A stretch of 5,315 bases of DNA from Paracoccaceae bacterium. Its GTDB lineage: Bacteria; Pseudomonadota; Alphaproteobacteria; Rhodobacterales; Rhodobacteraceae. Numbering within the stretch: the stretch's first letter is position 1; every line of letters begins with the position of its first letter. The position numbers and the translations under genes were made by a program. Under the pieces are notes generated by a model. It saw only the letters and a list, made by a program, of their open reading frames with translations, ran no database searches and had not been told where the DNA came from. The stretch spans positions 1 to 5,315 of the forward strand of contig JAGRMK010000135.1 in the NCBI GenBank assembly GCA_020441345.1, written 5' to 3'. Of this stretch, positions 1-5,315 are shown one piece after another.

Positions 1-510
1 ACCAACGGCCAGCACGCGTTCTACCAGTTGATCCACCAGGGCACCGATGTCGTCCCGTGTGAATTCCTGCTGGCGGCCCTGGGGCACGAGGCCGGTCTGG
101 AGCATCAGCACCGCCTGCTTGCCGCCAATTGCCTGGCCCAGGCCGAGGCGCTGATGACCGGCCGCTCGCTCGATGAGGCGCGCGGGTTGATGAAGGCCAA
201 GGGCCTGAAGGGCAAGGAACTGGAACGTCAGGCCCGCCACCGGGTGTTCCCGGGCAACCGCCCCTCGACGATGCTGATCTATCCGCAACTGACGCCGGCC
301 ATGCTCGGCGCGATCATCGCGCTCTATGAGCACCGGGTGTTTGTCGAAGGGGTGGTTCTGGGGATCAACTCGTTCGACCAATGGGGCGTCGAACTGGGCA
401 AGGAACTGGCGCTGCAACTGATGCCGATGGTCGAAGGCACCGCCAAGGCCGAGGGGCGTGACGGGTCCACCCTGGGGCTGATCGCGGCGCTCAAGGGCAT
501 GGGGCTTTAG
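1..510 (+). CDS. pgi: Glucose-6-phosphate isomerase, C-terminal part (cut by left edge)
   Basis: This cytoplasmic enzyme interconverts glucose 6-phosphate and fructose 6-phosphate in glycolysis, gluconeogenesis and the Entner-Doudoroff/pentose phosphate network. The window opens in frame with TNGQHAFYQLIHQGT, a hallmark block of the family. It contains a histidine (residue 12 of the visible part) that should be the ring-opening catalytic His. The C-terminal PROSITE-type signature GINSFDQWGVELGKELA lies at about residues 121-137 and includes the expected catalytic lysine in GVELGK. EGNRP-like and LTP-LGA-I-YEH blocks are also where they belong. The visible 169 residues are about the last third of a roughly 530-550-residue protein of the long E. 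coli/mammalian type. The reading frame is uninterrupted and ends in TAG. The start and promoter lie outside the window. It converges on the next gene and shows no functional tie to it. Confidence 0.97.
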   Translation, partial: TNGQHAFYQLIHQGTDVVPCEFLLAALGHEAGLEHQHRLLAANCLAQAEALMTGRSLDEARGLMKAKGLKGKELERQARHRVFPGNRPSTMLIYPQLTPAMLGAIIALYEHRVFVEGVVLGINSFDQWGVELGKELALQLMPMVEGTAKAEGRDGSTLGLIAALKGMGL

Positions 511-642
511 CGCAGGGCGCGCAGCCGCAAAGAGCCGGTTGAAGCGAGCTATTTCCCCGCGTGGCCTGCCGCCAGTTTTCTTCGCGGCTTGCGTGGCGAC
601 TGTCCGCTTAGATTTCGGGACATTTGCAATGCATAGACCGGG

Positions 643-2628
643 TCAGAGGGTCCGTGCGATCCTGCGCCCTTCGTGAAACGCGAAGGGCGCCAGGCGAGGC
701 GCGGCAGCATCGCCAATCAGGCGGGGCGCGAGGTCTGACAGCGCCCCGGACAAGGGGTCAAAGGCGTGATTCGTCGTCGCGAGGATCAGCGCCGAGGCCG
801 GGATCACGGTTTCCGAGCGGTCGAGCAGCGACACCACCCGTGCGCCCGCGCCGTTGCCCAGCCATTCGGCGATGGCGCTTTCCGGGCGGAACCGCACCCC
901 CAGCCGCGCAAGACGGCTACGCGCGTAACCATCGGCGGCGGTGCGCACCAGATCGCGCCCGACATGCGCGTCGGGGGTGACGATGGTTACGCGGTGGCCG
1001 GATTCGGCCAGATGCCAGGCGGTGCCAACGCCCTTCCAATGGCCGCCCTCGTCATAGACGATGACATCCTTGCCCGGTTTCACCTCGCGCCGCATGACTG
1101 CCTCGGCGGACCAGACTTGGCCACGCGCAATCCCCGGCAGGGTTTCCAACTCGGGCAGCCAACGCTGAAACCCGGTCTCGTCGGGGAGCGACCCGGTGGC
1201 GAGGATCACGTGATCGGCGCCGACGGCGCGCACGTCGGAGTCGTCCAGCAGGGCGTTGAGGCGCAAATCCACGCCCAGCCGCGCAAGCTCGCGTTCATAC
1301 CAGGCAATCAGGTCGAGGATCTGGGCGCGGCGCGGTTGCAGACCCGCCAGCCGGAACTGCCCGCCAAGCTGAGGCTGTGCCTCGGCCAAGGTCACGCGAT
1401 GGCCGCGTTCGGCGGCGGCGCGCGCGGCCTCGAGCCCGGCGGGGCCACCGCCGACCACCAGCACATGACGCGGCCTGGGTGCGGGGGTGAAGCGGTCGCC
1501 GCCCCATTCCCATTCGCGCCCCGCCGAGGGGTTGATCAGGCATGAGATCCAATAGTCGCGTGACCGCCGGCCCCAGCACATCTGGTTGCATGACAGGCAG
1601 GGGCGGACACGATCGGCCTGGCCCAAGGTGGTCTTGCGCGCGAGATGCGGGTCGGCGATCTGGCCGCGCACGATGCTGACCAGATCGGCCGCGCCCGAGG
1701 CGATCACCTGTTCGCCGATATCGGGGGTGCGGATGCCCGCCTCGGCAGTGATACGGGCGTGTTTGACCACGGATTTCAGTTGGGCGGCGATCGGCACGGT
1801 CAGTTGGTCTGGCTCGGTGAACGGAGGGATGATGCGCCCGAAATCAAGATACGACCCGGCACCGCAGGTGACGTAGTCGACATGGCCGGTGGCGTCGTGC
1901 AGCGCAATGATTTCGCACAGCGCTTCGGCCTGAAGCGTGACCGGATAGGCGGCGTCATGGCTGATCGCGAGGCCGATGATGAATGACTCGCCGCAGTCGC
2001 GCCGGATTCGGTCGATCAGCAGGCGGGAGAACCGGGTGCGGTTGTCCAGCGACCCGCCCCATTGGTCGTCGCGCCGGTTGCTCCAGGGCAGCCAGAACTG
2101 GTCAATCAACGAATTATAGGCCGCCCAGACCTCGACCCCCTGGAACCCGGCGTCCTTGGCGCGGCGGGCAGCGGCGGCATGGGCGTCGAGCAGGGTGAGG
2201 ATCTCGGCCTCGGTCATCGCGTGGCTGCCGTCTGCGTCGTGATAGGACGGGCGCCCGGACGGCGACCAATGGGGATGAAAGCTGAGGTCCGAATCGCCAT
2301 GCGCGCCGATGTGATAGATTTGCTGGACGATCACTGCCCCTTCGGCACGCACGGCCTCGGTCACCTGGCGAAAGGCGGGGATGATGCTGTCGTCTTCGGC
2401 GCGAAAATTGCCGCGCGTCAGAACCCCGGTGCGATGCGCGGGCACCGGTTCGGCAACGATCAGGCCCGCGCCCCCCAGCGCGCGTTCACGCAGATAGTCG
2501 CGATACCGGGGGCCGGGAAGCCCGTCTTCGGCCATGTTGGCGGTATGCGCGCCGAAAACGATCCGGTTGCGCATGGTCTCGCCACGCAGCGACAGGGGAG
2601 ACAACAGGCGGGAATGGGCGGTGGTCAT
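643..2628 (-). CDS. TMADH/dienoyl-CoA reductase-like FMN/4Fe-4S/FAD oxidoreductase
   Basis: A 661-residue iron-sulfur flavoprotein with the three-part plan of trimethylamine dehydrogenase (about 730 aa) and 2,4-dienoyl-CoA reductase (about 670 aa). Residues about 8-340 are an Old-Yellow-Enzyme FMN barrel (NRIVFGAHT at 21-29; LIDQFWLP plus NRRDDQWGGSLDNR at 174-197). The 4Fe-4S motif is C344, C347, C351, C363 (CxxCx3Cx11C). Residues about 386-661 are a FAD/ADP module with GGGPAG at 393-398, ATGS at 477-480 and a closing LIGDAAAPRL segment. By alignment from memory, Thr29 replaces the TMADH cysteine that binds 6-S-cysteinyl FMN, so FMN is probably non-covalent. Tyr171, Ser173 and Tyr260 replace the E. 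coli FadH residues Glu164, Tyr166 and His252. It is therefore probably neither enzyme; oxidative N-demethylation or another dehydrogenation is possible but unproven. The ATG at 2628 is favoured by GGAG six bases upstream and by family-like N-terminal sequence. It is divergent from the monooxygenase gene. Confidence 0.93.
   Translation of the reverse strand: MTTAHSRLLSPLSLRGETMRNRIVFGAHTANMAEDGLPGPRYRDYLRERALGGAGLIVAEPVPAHRTGVLTRGNFRAEDDSIIPAFRQVTEAVRAEGAVIVQQIYHIGAHGDSDLSFHPHWSPSGRPSYHDADGSHAMTEAEILTLLDAHAAAARRAKDAGFQGVEVWAAYNSLIDQFWLPWSNRRDDQWGGSLDNRTRFSRLLIDRIRRDCGESFIIGLAISHDAAYPVTLQAEALCEIIALHDATGHVDYVTCGAGSYLDFGRIIPPFTEPDQLTVPIAAQLKSVVKHARITAEAGIRTPDIGEQVIASGAADLVSIVRGQIADPHLARKTTLGQADRVRPCLSCNQMCWGRRSRDYWISCLINPSAGREWEWGGDRFTPAPRPRHVLVVGGGPAGLEAARAAAERGHRVTLAEAQPQLGGQFRLAGLQPRRAQILDLIAWYERELARLGVDLRLNALLDDSDVRAVGADHVILATGSLPDETGFQRWLPELETLPGIARGQVWSAEAVMRREVKPGKDVIVYDEGGHWKGVGTAWHLAESGHRVTIVTPDAHVGRDLVRTAADGYARSRLARLGVRFRPESAIAEWLGNGAGARVVSLLDRSETVIPASALILATTNHAFDPLSGALSDLAPRLIGDAAAPRLAPFAFHEGRRIARTL
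664..690. repeat. Perfect 10-bp inverted repeat inside the 3' end of the flavoprotein gene
   Basis: The arms GCGCCCTTCG (664-673) and CGAAGGGCGC (681-690) are exactly complementary, with a 7-base loop. The repeat lies within the last 16 codons of the leftward flavoprotein gene, where it encodes part of LAPFAFHEGRR. It would form a stable hairpin in RNA from either strand, but no run of T follows on either side, so it is not a standard intrinsic terminator. It may simply reflect the coding sequence. It may also be an attenuating or 3'-end-protecting stem at this convergent junction. Confidence 0.6.
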
Positions 2629-2634
2629 CGGCGA

Positions 2635-2638
2635 CTCC
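2635..2638 (-). promoter_or_regulatory. Ribosome binding site of the TMADH-like flavoprotein
   Basis: On the minus strand GGAG lies six bases before the ATG at 2628. This supports that start over the in-frame ATG at codon 19, which would remove the first strand of the flavin barrel. Confidence 0.7.
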
Positions 2639-2648
2639 GGTTACGTTC

Positions 2649-2679
2649 GCGCAGTCTGCGGCCGGTAATCAGGCTGCGC
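2649..2679. repeat. Inverted repeat in the leader of the flavoprotein gene
   Basis: GCGCAGTCTG (2649-2658) and CAGGCTGCGC (2670-2679) are complementary except for one T-G position, around an 11-base spacer. Inside the left arm is a perfect short palindrome, CGCAG-T-CTGCG (2650-2660). The element lies 21-51 bases upstream of the flavoprotein start codon and upstream of the rightward -35 box. It could be a regulator site or a leader hairpin for the leftward gene. GC-rich sequence makes chance repeats of this kind fairly common. Confidence 0.4.
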
Positions 2680-2696
2680 AAGGCGCAACGCGGCAG

Positions 2697-2727
2697 TTGA
2701 CGGATCAATCGCGACGTGTTCTATAAT
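2697..2727 (+). promoter_or_regulatory. Sigma-70-type promoter of the FAD monooxygenase
   Basis: TTGACG (2697-2702, five of six matches to the -35 consensus) is followed after 19 bases by a perfect TATAAT (2722-2727). The predicted start is near 2734, giving a leader of about 27 bases before the ATG at 2761. The spacer is two bases longer than ideal, which would fit a promoter that is weak without help or under regulation. The AT-rich stretch stands out from the GC-rich surroundings. A much weaker leftward candidate overlaps it on the minus strand (TATAGA at 2720-2725 with TTCAAT at 2744-2749, 18-base spacer). Both directions might therefore be controlled from one spot. Confidence 0.65.
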
Positions 2728-2745
2728 GACCAAAGTGATCATAAT
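2723..2745. promoter_or_regulatory. Candidate operator: 23-bp imperfect palindrome over -10 and +1
   Basis: Left arm ATAATGACC (2723-2731) and right arm GATCATAAT (2737-2745) are near-perfect inverted copies. Eight of eleven base pairs match around a centre at 2734. The site overlaps the TATAAT box and the predicted transcription start, where bound repressor would block RNA polymerase. The regulator is not identifiable from the window. The nearby HutC is one candidate, but the site does not clearly match the HutC operator pattern I know, and an unlinked regulator is equally possible. Confidence 0.5.
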
Positions 2746-2746
2746 T

Positions 2747-2751
2747 GAAGG
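2747..2751 (+). promoter_or_regulatory. Ribosome binding site deciding the monooxygenase start
   Basis: GAAGG lies nine bases before the ATG at 2761 but only three bases before the in-frame GTG at 2755. The spacing favours ATG 2761, which also gives the usual short N-terminus (MLNVLICGGG) before the FAD-binding glycines. Confidence 0.65.
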
Positions 2752-2760
2752 TTTGTGGCG

Positions 2761-3882
2761 ATGCTGAACGTGTTGATCTGTGGCGGCGGAGTCGGCGGTC
2801 TGGCCGCGGCCATTGCTTTGCGCAAGATGGGCCATGCGGTGACCGTGTTCGAACAGGCCAAGGCCTTTGGCCGCATCGGGGCCGACGTGAACCTGACGCC
2901 CAATGCGGTGCATGCGCTGGACCGGCTGGGTGTCGGCGAAGCGTTGCGCGCGCAGGCCGCACGCCCCACGCATCGCATCAGCCGGACCTGGGACACGGGC
3001 GAAGAAACGTCGCGCCTGCCGATGAGCACTGCCGCCGAAGAGCGTTATGGCGCGCCGCAACTGACCATCCACCGCGCCGATCTTCTGGCAGCGCTGGAAA
3101 GCGCATTGCCCGAAGGGGTGATCCGCTATGGATCCAGGGTGGCCGAAGTCGGGCAGGATGACACCGGCGTTTGGGTGCGGCTGTCCGATGGCGAAACCCG
3201 GCGCGGCGACTTGCTGATCGGTGCGGACGGGATCCATAGCCAGGTGCGTGCCAAACTGTTTGGCCCGGATGATCCGAAGTTCACCGGCCTCGTATCGTGG
3301 CGCGGGGTGTTCAGCCGCGACAAGGGCGGCGATATTCCCGATCTCGACGCGTTCACCAAATGGTGGGGCCCCGAGGCCGATCGTCAGATCGTCACCTTCC
3401 CGCTGACCCACGGCCAGGAGATCTTCGTTTTCGCTACCCACAAACAGGATGGCTGGGCCGAAGAGGGGTGGACGCTGCCGGGCGACATCACCGAGTTGCG
3501 CGGCCATTACGCCGATTTTCACCCCCATGCCCGCGCTCTGCTGGATGCCTGCGACACAGTCACCCGCTCGGCGCTGCATGTGCGCGAACCGATGGCAGCC
3601 TGGTCGCAGGGGCGGATGACGATATTGGGCGATGCCGCGCATCCGATGGTGCCCTTCATGGCGCAGGGCGCCTGCATGGCGATCGAGGACGCGGTGGTTC
3701 TGGCCCGCGCGCTGGAGCGCGCCACCTCAGAGACCGCTGCCGAGGCGCTGCGCCGTTACGACGCCGCGCGCATCCCGCGCACCGCCGAGGTGCAGCGTTC
3801 GTCGCTGGCAAATGAATGGCTCAAGGATCGCGGCAACGCGGACTGGGTCTATGGCTATCAGGCCTGGACGACCGCGGTCTGA
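2761..3882 (+). CDS. Class A FAD-dependent aromatic monooxygenase (salicylate / 6-hydroxynicotinate hydroxylase-like)
   Basis: A 373-residue single-component flavoprotein hydroxylase, expected to use FAD, NAD(P)H and O2 in the cytoplasm to hydroxylate an activated aromatic or N-heteroaromatic ring, sometimes with decarboxylation. All three family fingerprints are visible. The Rossmann GxGxxG is at residues 8-13 (GGGVGG), with Glu31 as the ribose-binding acid. The DG motif is GADGIHS at 154-160. The GD motif runs 290-311 (GDAAHPMVPFMAQGACMAIEDA). The conserved substrate-side segments NLTPNAVHALDRLGV (44-58) and IHRADLL (103-109), and the ending WVYGYQAW (362-369), resemble 6-hydroxynicotinate 3-monooxygenase and salicylate hydroxylase; this is a memory-based comparison, so the substrate is unproven. 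Length is normal for the family and there is no signal peptide. It is divergent from the TMADH-like gene, with its own promoter and candidate operator. It ends only 18 bases from the convergent hutC. Confidence 0.93.
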   Translation: MLNVLICGGGVGGLAAAIALRKMGHAVTVFEQAKAFGRIGADVNLTPNAVHALDRLGVGEALRAQAARPTHRISRTWDTGEETSRLPMSTAAEERYGAPQLTIHRADLLAALESALPEGVIRYGSRVAEVGQDDTGVWVRLSDGETRRGDLLIGADGIHSQVRAKLFGPDDPKFTGLVSWRGVFSRDKGGDIPDLDAFTKWWGPEADRQIVTFPLTHGQEIFVFATHKQDGWAEEGWTLPGDITELRGHYADFHPHARALLDACDTVTRSALHVREPMAAWSQGRMTILGDAAHPMVPFMAQGACMAIEDAVVLARALERATSETAAEALRRYDAARIPRTAEVQRSSLANEWLKDRGNADWVYGYQAWTTAV

Positions 3883-3900
3883 GGGCGCGCGCGGGCGGCG

Positions 3901-4599
3901 TCAGAGGTCGGTTTCCACCCGGTGCCCCGGCGCATAGATCAGGCGCACGGCGGTGATCGGCCGGTCGCCGCGCGTCGTCCGATCCACTGCCAGCAGCGCG
4001 GCACCCGGCTCGCAGCCCAACCGCGCCGCCAGCGCGGAATCGGCACTGACCGCGTGGAAACTCAGGTCGCCGGCGGTGAAGCTCTGGGTCTGGACCAGCC
4101 ATTCATTCGCGCTGAACGTGTCAAACCCGACCGAGGCCGCGACGACCGCCGGATTGAGCCAGCGATCTTCCAGGCAATAGGGTTGCCCGTCGGCCAGATG
4201 TAGCGCCACGACATGCCGCATCGTGTCGGGCGTGTCCGGACCCAGCCGGGCGCGCACCGGCGCGGGCACTGGCTGAACTGCGTCGGACAACAGCCGATAC
4301 CCCGGCATCTGGCCGCGCATCTCGATATCCTGGCGGATGATGGCGATGGAAAACGTGGCCTTGCGCACTGGCGTCAGGGGCACGCGCGTACCGCCTCGGC
4401 GCCGACGCTCCAGCAGACCCGCCTCGGCCAGATCGCGCAAGGCCCGGTTCACCGTGGCGCGTGCACAGCCCAGTTCGGTCGCGAGATCGGCCTCGTCAGG
4501 GATCCGGTCGCCGGGCTGCCAGACGCGGGCGCGGATGCGGCGCAGCGCCTCATCGCGAACCGCCTGCCATCCCAGGGTTGCGGGTTTCTTGTTGCCCAT
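3901..4599 (-). CDS. hutC: Histidine utilization repressor, GntR/HutC family
   Basis: A 232-residue transcription factor. Residues about 8-75 form the GntR winged helix-turn-helix (PGDRIPDEADLATELGCARATVNRALRDLAEAGLLERRRRGGTRV region). Residues about 85-228 form the UTRA effector domain, with the HutC-like block GQPYCLEDRWLNP at 138-150 and RLIYAPGHR near the end. Known HutC proteins repress hut genes and release DNA when they bind urocanate; the same role is inferred here from sequence and from the adjoining hutF. The hutF stop TGA overlaps this ATG by one base (TGATG). GAAGG lies seven bases before the ATG, so ATG 4599 is preferred over the in-frame GTG at 4602. The repressor is thus co-expressed with the pathway genes it should control, giving autoregulation if the operon promoter carries its site. 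Length is slightly under the usual 235-250 residues. Confidence 0.92.
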   Translation of the reverse strand: MGNKKPATLGWQAVRDEALRRIRARVWQPGDRIPDEADLATELGCARATVNRALRDLAEAGLLERRRRGGTRVPLTPVRKATFSIAIIRQDIEMRGQMPGYRLLSDAVQPVPAPVRARLGPDTPDTMRHVVALHLADGQPYCLEDRWLNPAVVAASVGFDTFSANEWLVQTQSFTAGDLSFHAVSADSALAARLGCEPGAALLAVDRTTRGDRPITAVRLIYAPGHRVETDL

Positions 4600-5315
4600 C
4601 ACGCTGCCTTCAGTCGCCGCATCACGGCCCTGTACCCGGTCTCGATGGCATCGCGGGCATGATGGCGCCCGCCGCTGACGAGGTGGCGCCCGGCCGACCA
4701 GACTTCGGTCACGACGCGGTCGTCTGCGGCAAAGATCCAGGCATCCAGCAGCATGTCGCCGCGGCGTCCCTCCAGGTCGATGTGCCGCGTGTCCAGCGCC
4801 AGGAGATCGGCGCGCGCGCCCACCGTCAATCCGCCCGGACCGCGCCCCGCAGCCTGCGCGCCGCCGTGCACCGCGCCCTCGAACAGCACCCGCCCGGTTG
4901 ACCGCTCTGGCGTGGCCAGCGCCGCGCGCACCCGGTCACGCAGGCGTTGGGAATAGTCGAGCGTGCGCAGCTCTTCGGACAGCGAAATGCGGATGTTGCT
5001 GTCCGATCCGATTCCGAACCGCCCACCCGCGTCGGCCCATGCCACACCATCGAAGATCCCGTCGCCCAGCGAGGATTCGGTGATCGGGCAAAGCCCCGCC
5101 ACTGCACCGGTGTCCGCCAGTGCCAGGGTTTCGGCGCGTTCCATCTGCGTGCAATGAATCAGGCACCAGCGTCCGTCGACCGGCGCGTGATCCAGCAGCC
5201 ATTCCACGGGACGAGCCCCCCAGGCGCCGCGAACCTCGTCGACCTCGGCGACCTGTTCGGCCAGATGCATGTGCAAGGGAGCGTCGGGACGCAGGGTCAG
5301 GCAGGCCGCCAGCCC
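4599..5315 (-). CDS. hutF: Formimidoylglutamate deiminase, C-terminal half (cut by right edge)
   Basis: HutF hydrolyses N-formimino-L-glutamate to N-formyl-L-glutamate and ammonia. It defines the five-step histidine route, in which HutG then releases formate and glutamate. The visible 238 residues are the second half of a roughly 450-residue metal-dependent amidohydrolase of the cytosine deaminase-like type. The zinc and catalytic elements are present: HMHLAEQ (visible residues 15-21, with the metal His17 and proton-shuttling Glu20), the histidine of CLIHCTQ (His54) and the aspartate of GIGSDSN (Asp105). GLCPITESSLGDG (74-86) and EELRTLDYSQRLRDR follow the HutF pattern. The N-terminal HxH metal site and the start lie beyond the window; the reading frame is open to the last base, so the internal TTG at 5276 is not a start. 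The TGA stop overlaps the hutC ATG by one base. Confidence 0.95.
   Translation of the reverse strand, partial: GLAACLTLRPDAPLHMHLAEQVAEVDEVRGAWGARPVEWLLDHAPVDGRWCLIHCTQMERAETLALADTGAVAGLCPITESSLGDGIFDGVAWADAGGRFGIGSDSNIRISLSEELRTLDYSQRLRDRVRAALATPERSTGRVLFEGAVHGGAQAAGRGPGGLTVGARADLLALDTRHIDLEGRRGDMLLDAWIFAADDRVVTEVWSAGRHLVSGGRHHARDAIETGYRAVMRRLKAA
4607..4611 (-). promoter_or_regulatory. Ribosome binding site of hutC inside hutF
   Basis: On the minus strand GAAGG lies seven bases before the hutC ATG at 4599 and within the last codons of hutF. With the TGATG overlap, this allows both re-initiation by ribosomes finishing hutF and direct loading. Confidence 0.6.

Noticed and set aside
643..2628. 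Calling the flavoprotein 2,4-dienoyl-CoA reductase (fadH) or trimethylamine/histamine dehydrogenase
   Set aside because: The architecture fits, but the catalytic residues of FadH and the covalent-flavin cysteine of TMADH are replaced, so a specific name would be unsupported.
766..2700. Several plus-strand open frames (for example 766-1545 and 2062-2700)
   Set aside because: They are antisense to the flavoprotein, whose cofactor motifs prove the minus-strand frame. The translations are low-complexity and rich in Gly, Ala and Arg.
2723..2745. Naming the palindrome a HutC operator
   Set aside because: It does not clearly match the HutC site pattern I know, and proximity to hutC alone is weak evidence.
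2641..3642. Long 333-residue open frame on the minus strand
   Set aside because: It lies antisense to the well-supported FAD monooxygenase, its translation shows no recognisable domain, and it would run through the divergent promoter. Long antisense frames are expected at this GC content.
3922..4901. Plus-strand open frames over hutC and hutF
   Set aside because: Both minus-strand proteins carry clear family motifs; the plus-strand translations show none.
1..5315. CRISPR arrays, tRNA or rRNA genes, insertion sequences, phage attachment sites
   Set aside because: No spaced repeats, tRNA-like cloverleaf regions, transposase motifs or terminal repeats were seen, and coding genes occupy almost the whole window.

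Overview
This 5.3 kb, GC-rich window looks like the chromosome of an alphaproteobacterium, most likely of the Rhodobacterales (Roseobacter/Paracoccaceae) type. That placement is an inference from base composition, codon choice and the resemblance of the proteins to families I know from that group; no rRNA or other marker gene is present. Five protein-coding genes fill the window tightly. Two are cut by the window edges.

Left edge (1-510, +): the C-terminal part of glucose-6-phosphate isomerase (pgi), with the family's C-terminal signature intact. It converges, across a 132-bp gap without an obvious terminator, on a 661-residue flavoprotein gene (643-2628, -). This protein has the layout of trimethylamine dehydrogenase and 2,4-dienoyl-CoA reductase: an FMN barrel, a four-cysteine 4Fe-4S motif and a FAD/ADP-binding module. 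Its active-site residues are unlike either reference enzyme.

Centre (2629-2760): a compact divergent control region. It holds a good sigma-70-type promoter facing right (TTGACG, 19-bp spacer, perfect TATAAT) and a 23-bp imperfect palindrome over the -10 box and predicted start, which is a good candidate operator. To the right is a class A FAD-dependent aromatic-ring monooxygenase of about 373 residues (2761-3882, +), resembling salicylate and 6-hydroxynicotinate hydroxylases.

Right part (3901-5315, -): two genes of histidine utilization, read leftward. hutF (formimidoylglutamate deiminase, C-terminal half only) is followed by hutC (GntR/UTRA-family repressor). They are joined by a one-base TGATG overlap that implies translational coupling. 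HutF converts N-formimino-L-glutamate to N-formyl-L-glutamate and ammonia in the five-step Hut route; HutC is expected to repress the hut genes until urocanate accumulates. The hut operon probably continues beyond the right edge.

The most interesting part is the divergent flavoenzyme pair with its shared control region. The two enzymes may belong to one unrecognised catabolic route for a nitrogenous or aromatic compound. The substrate cannot be read from the sequence, and a link to histidine breakdown is only suggested by proximity.
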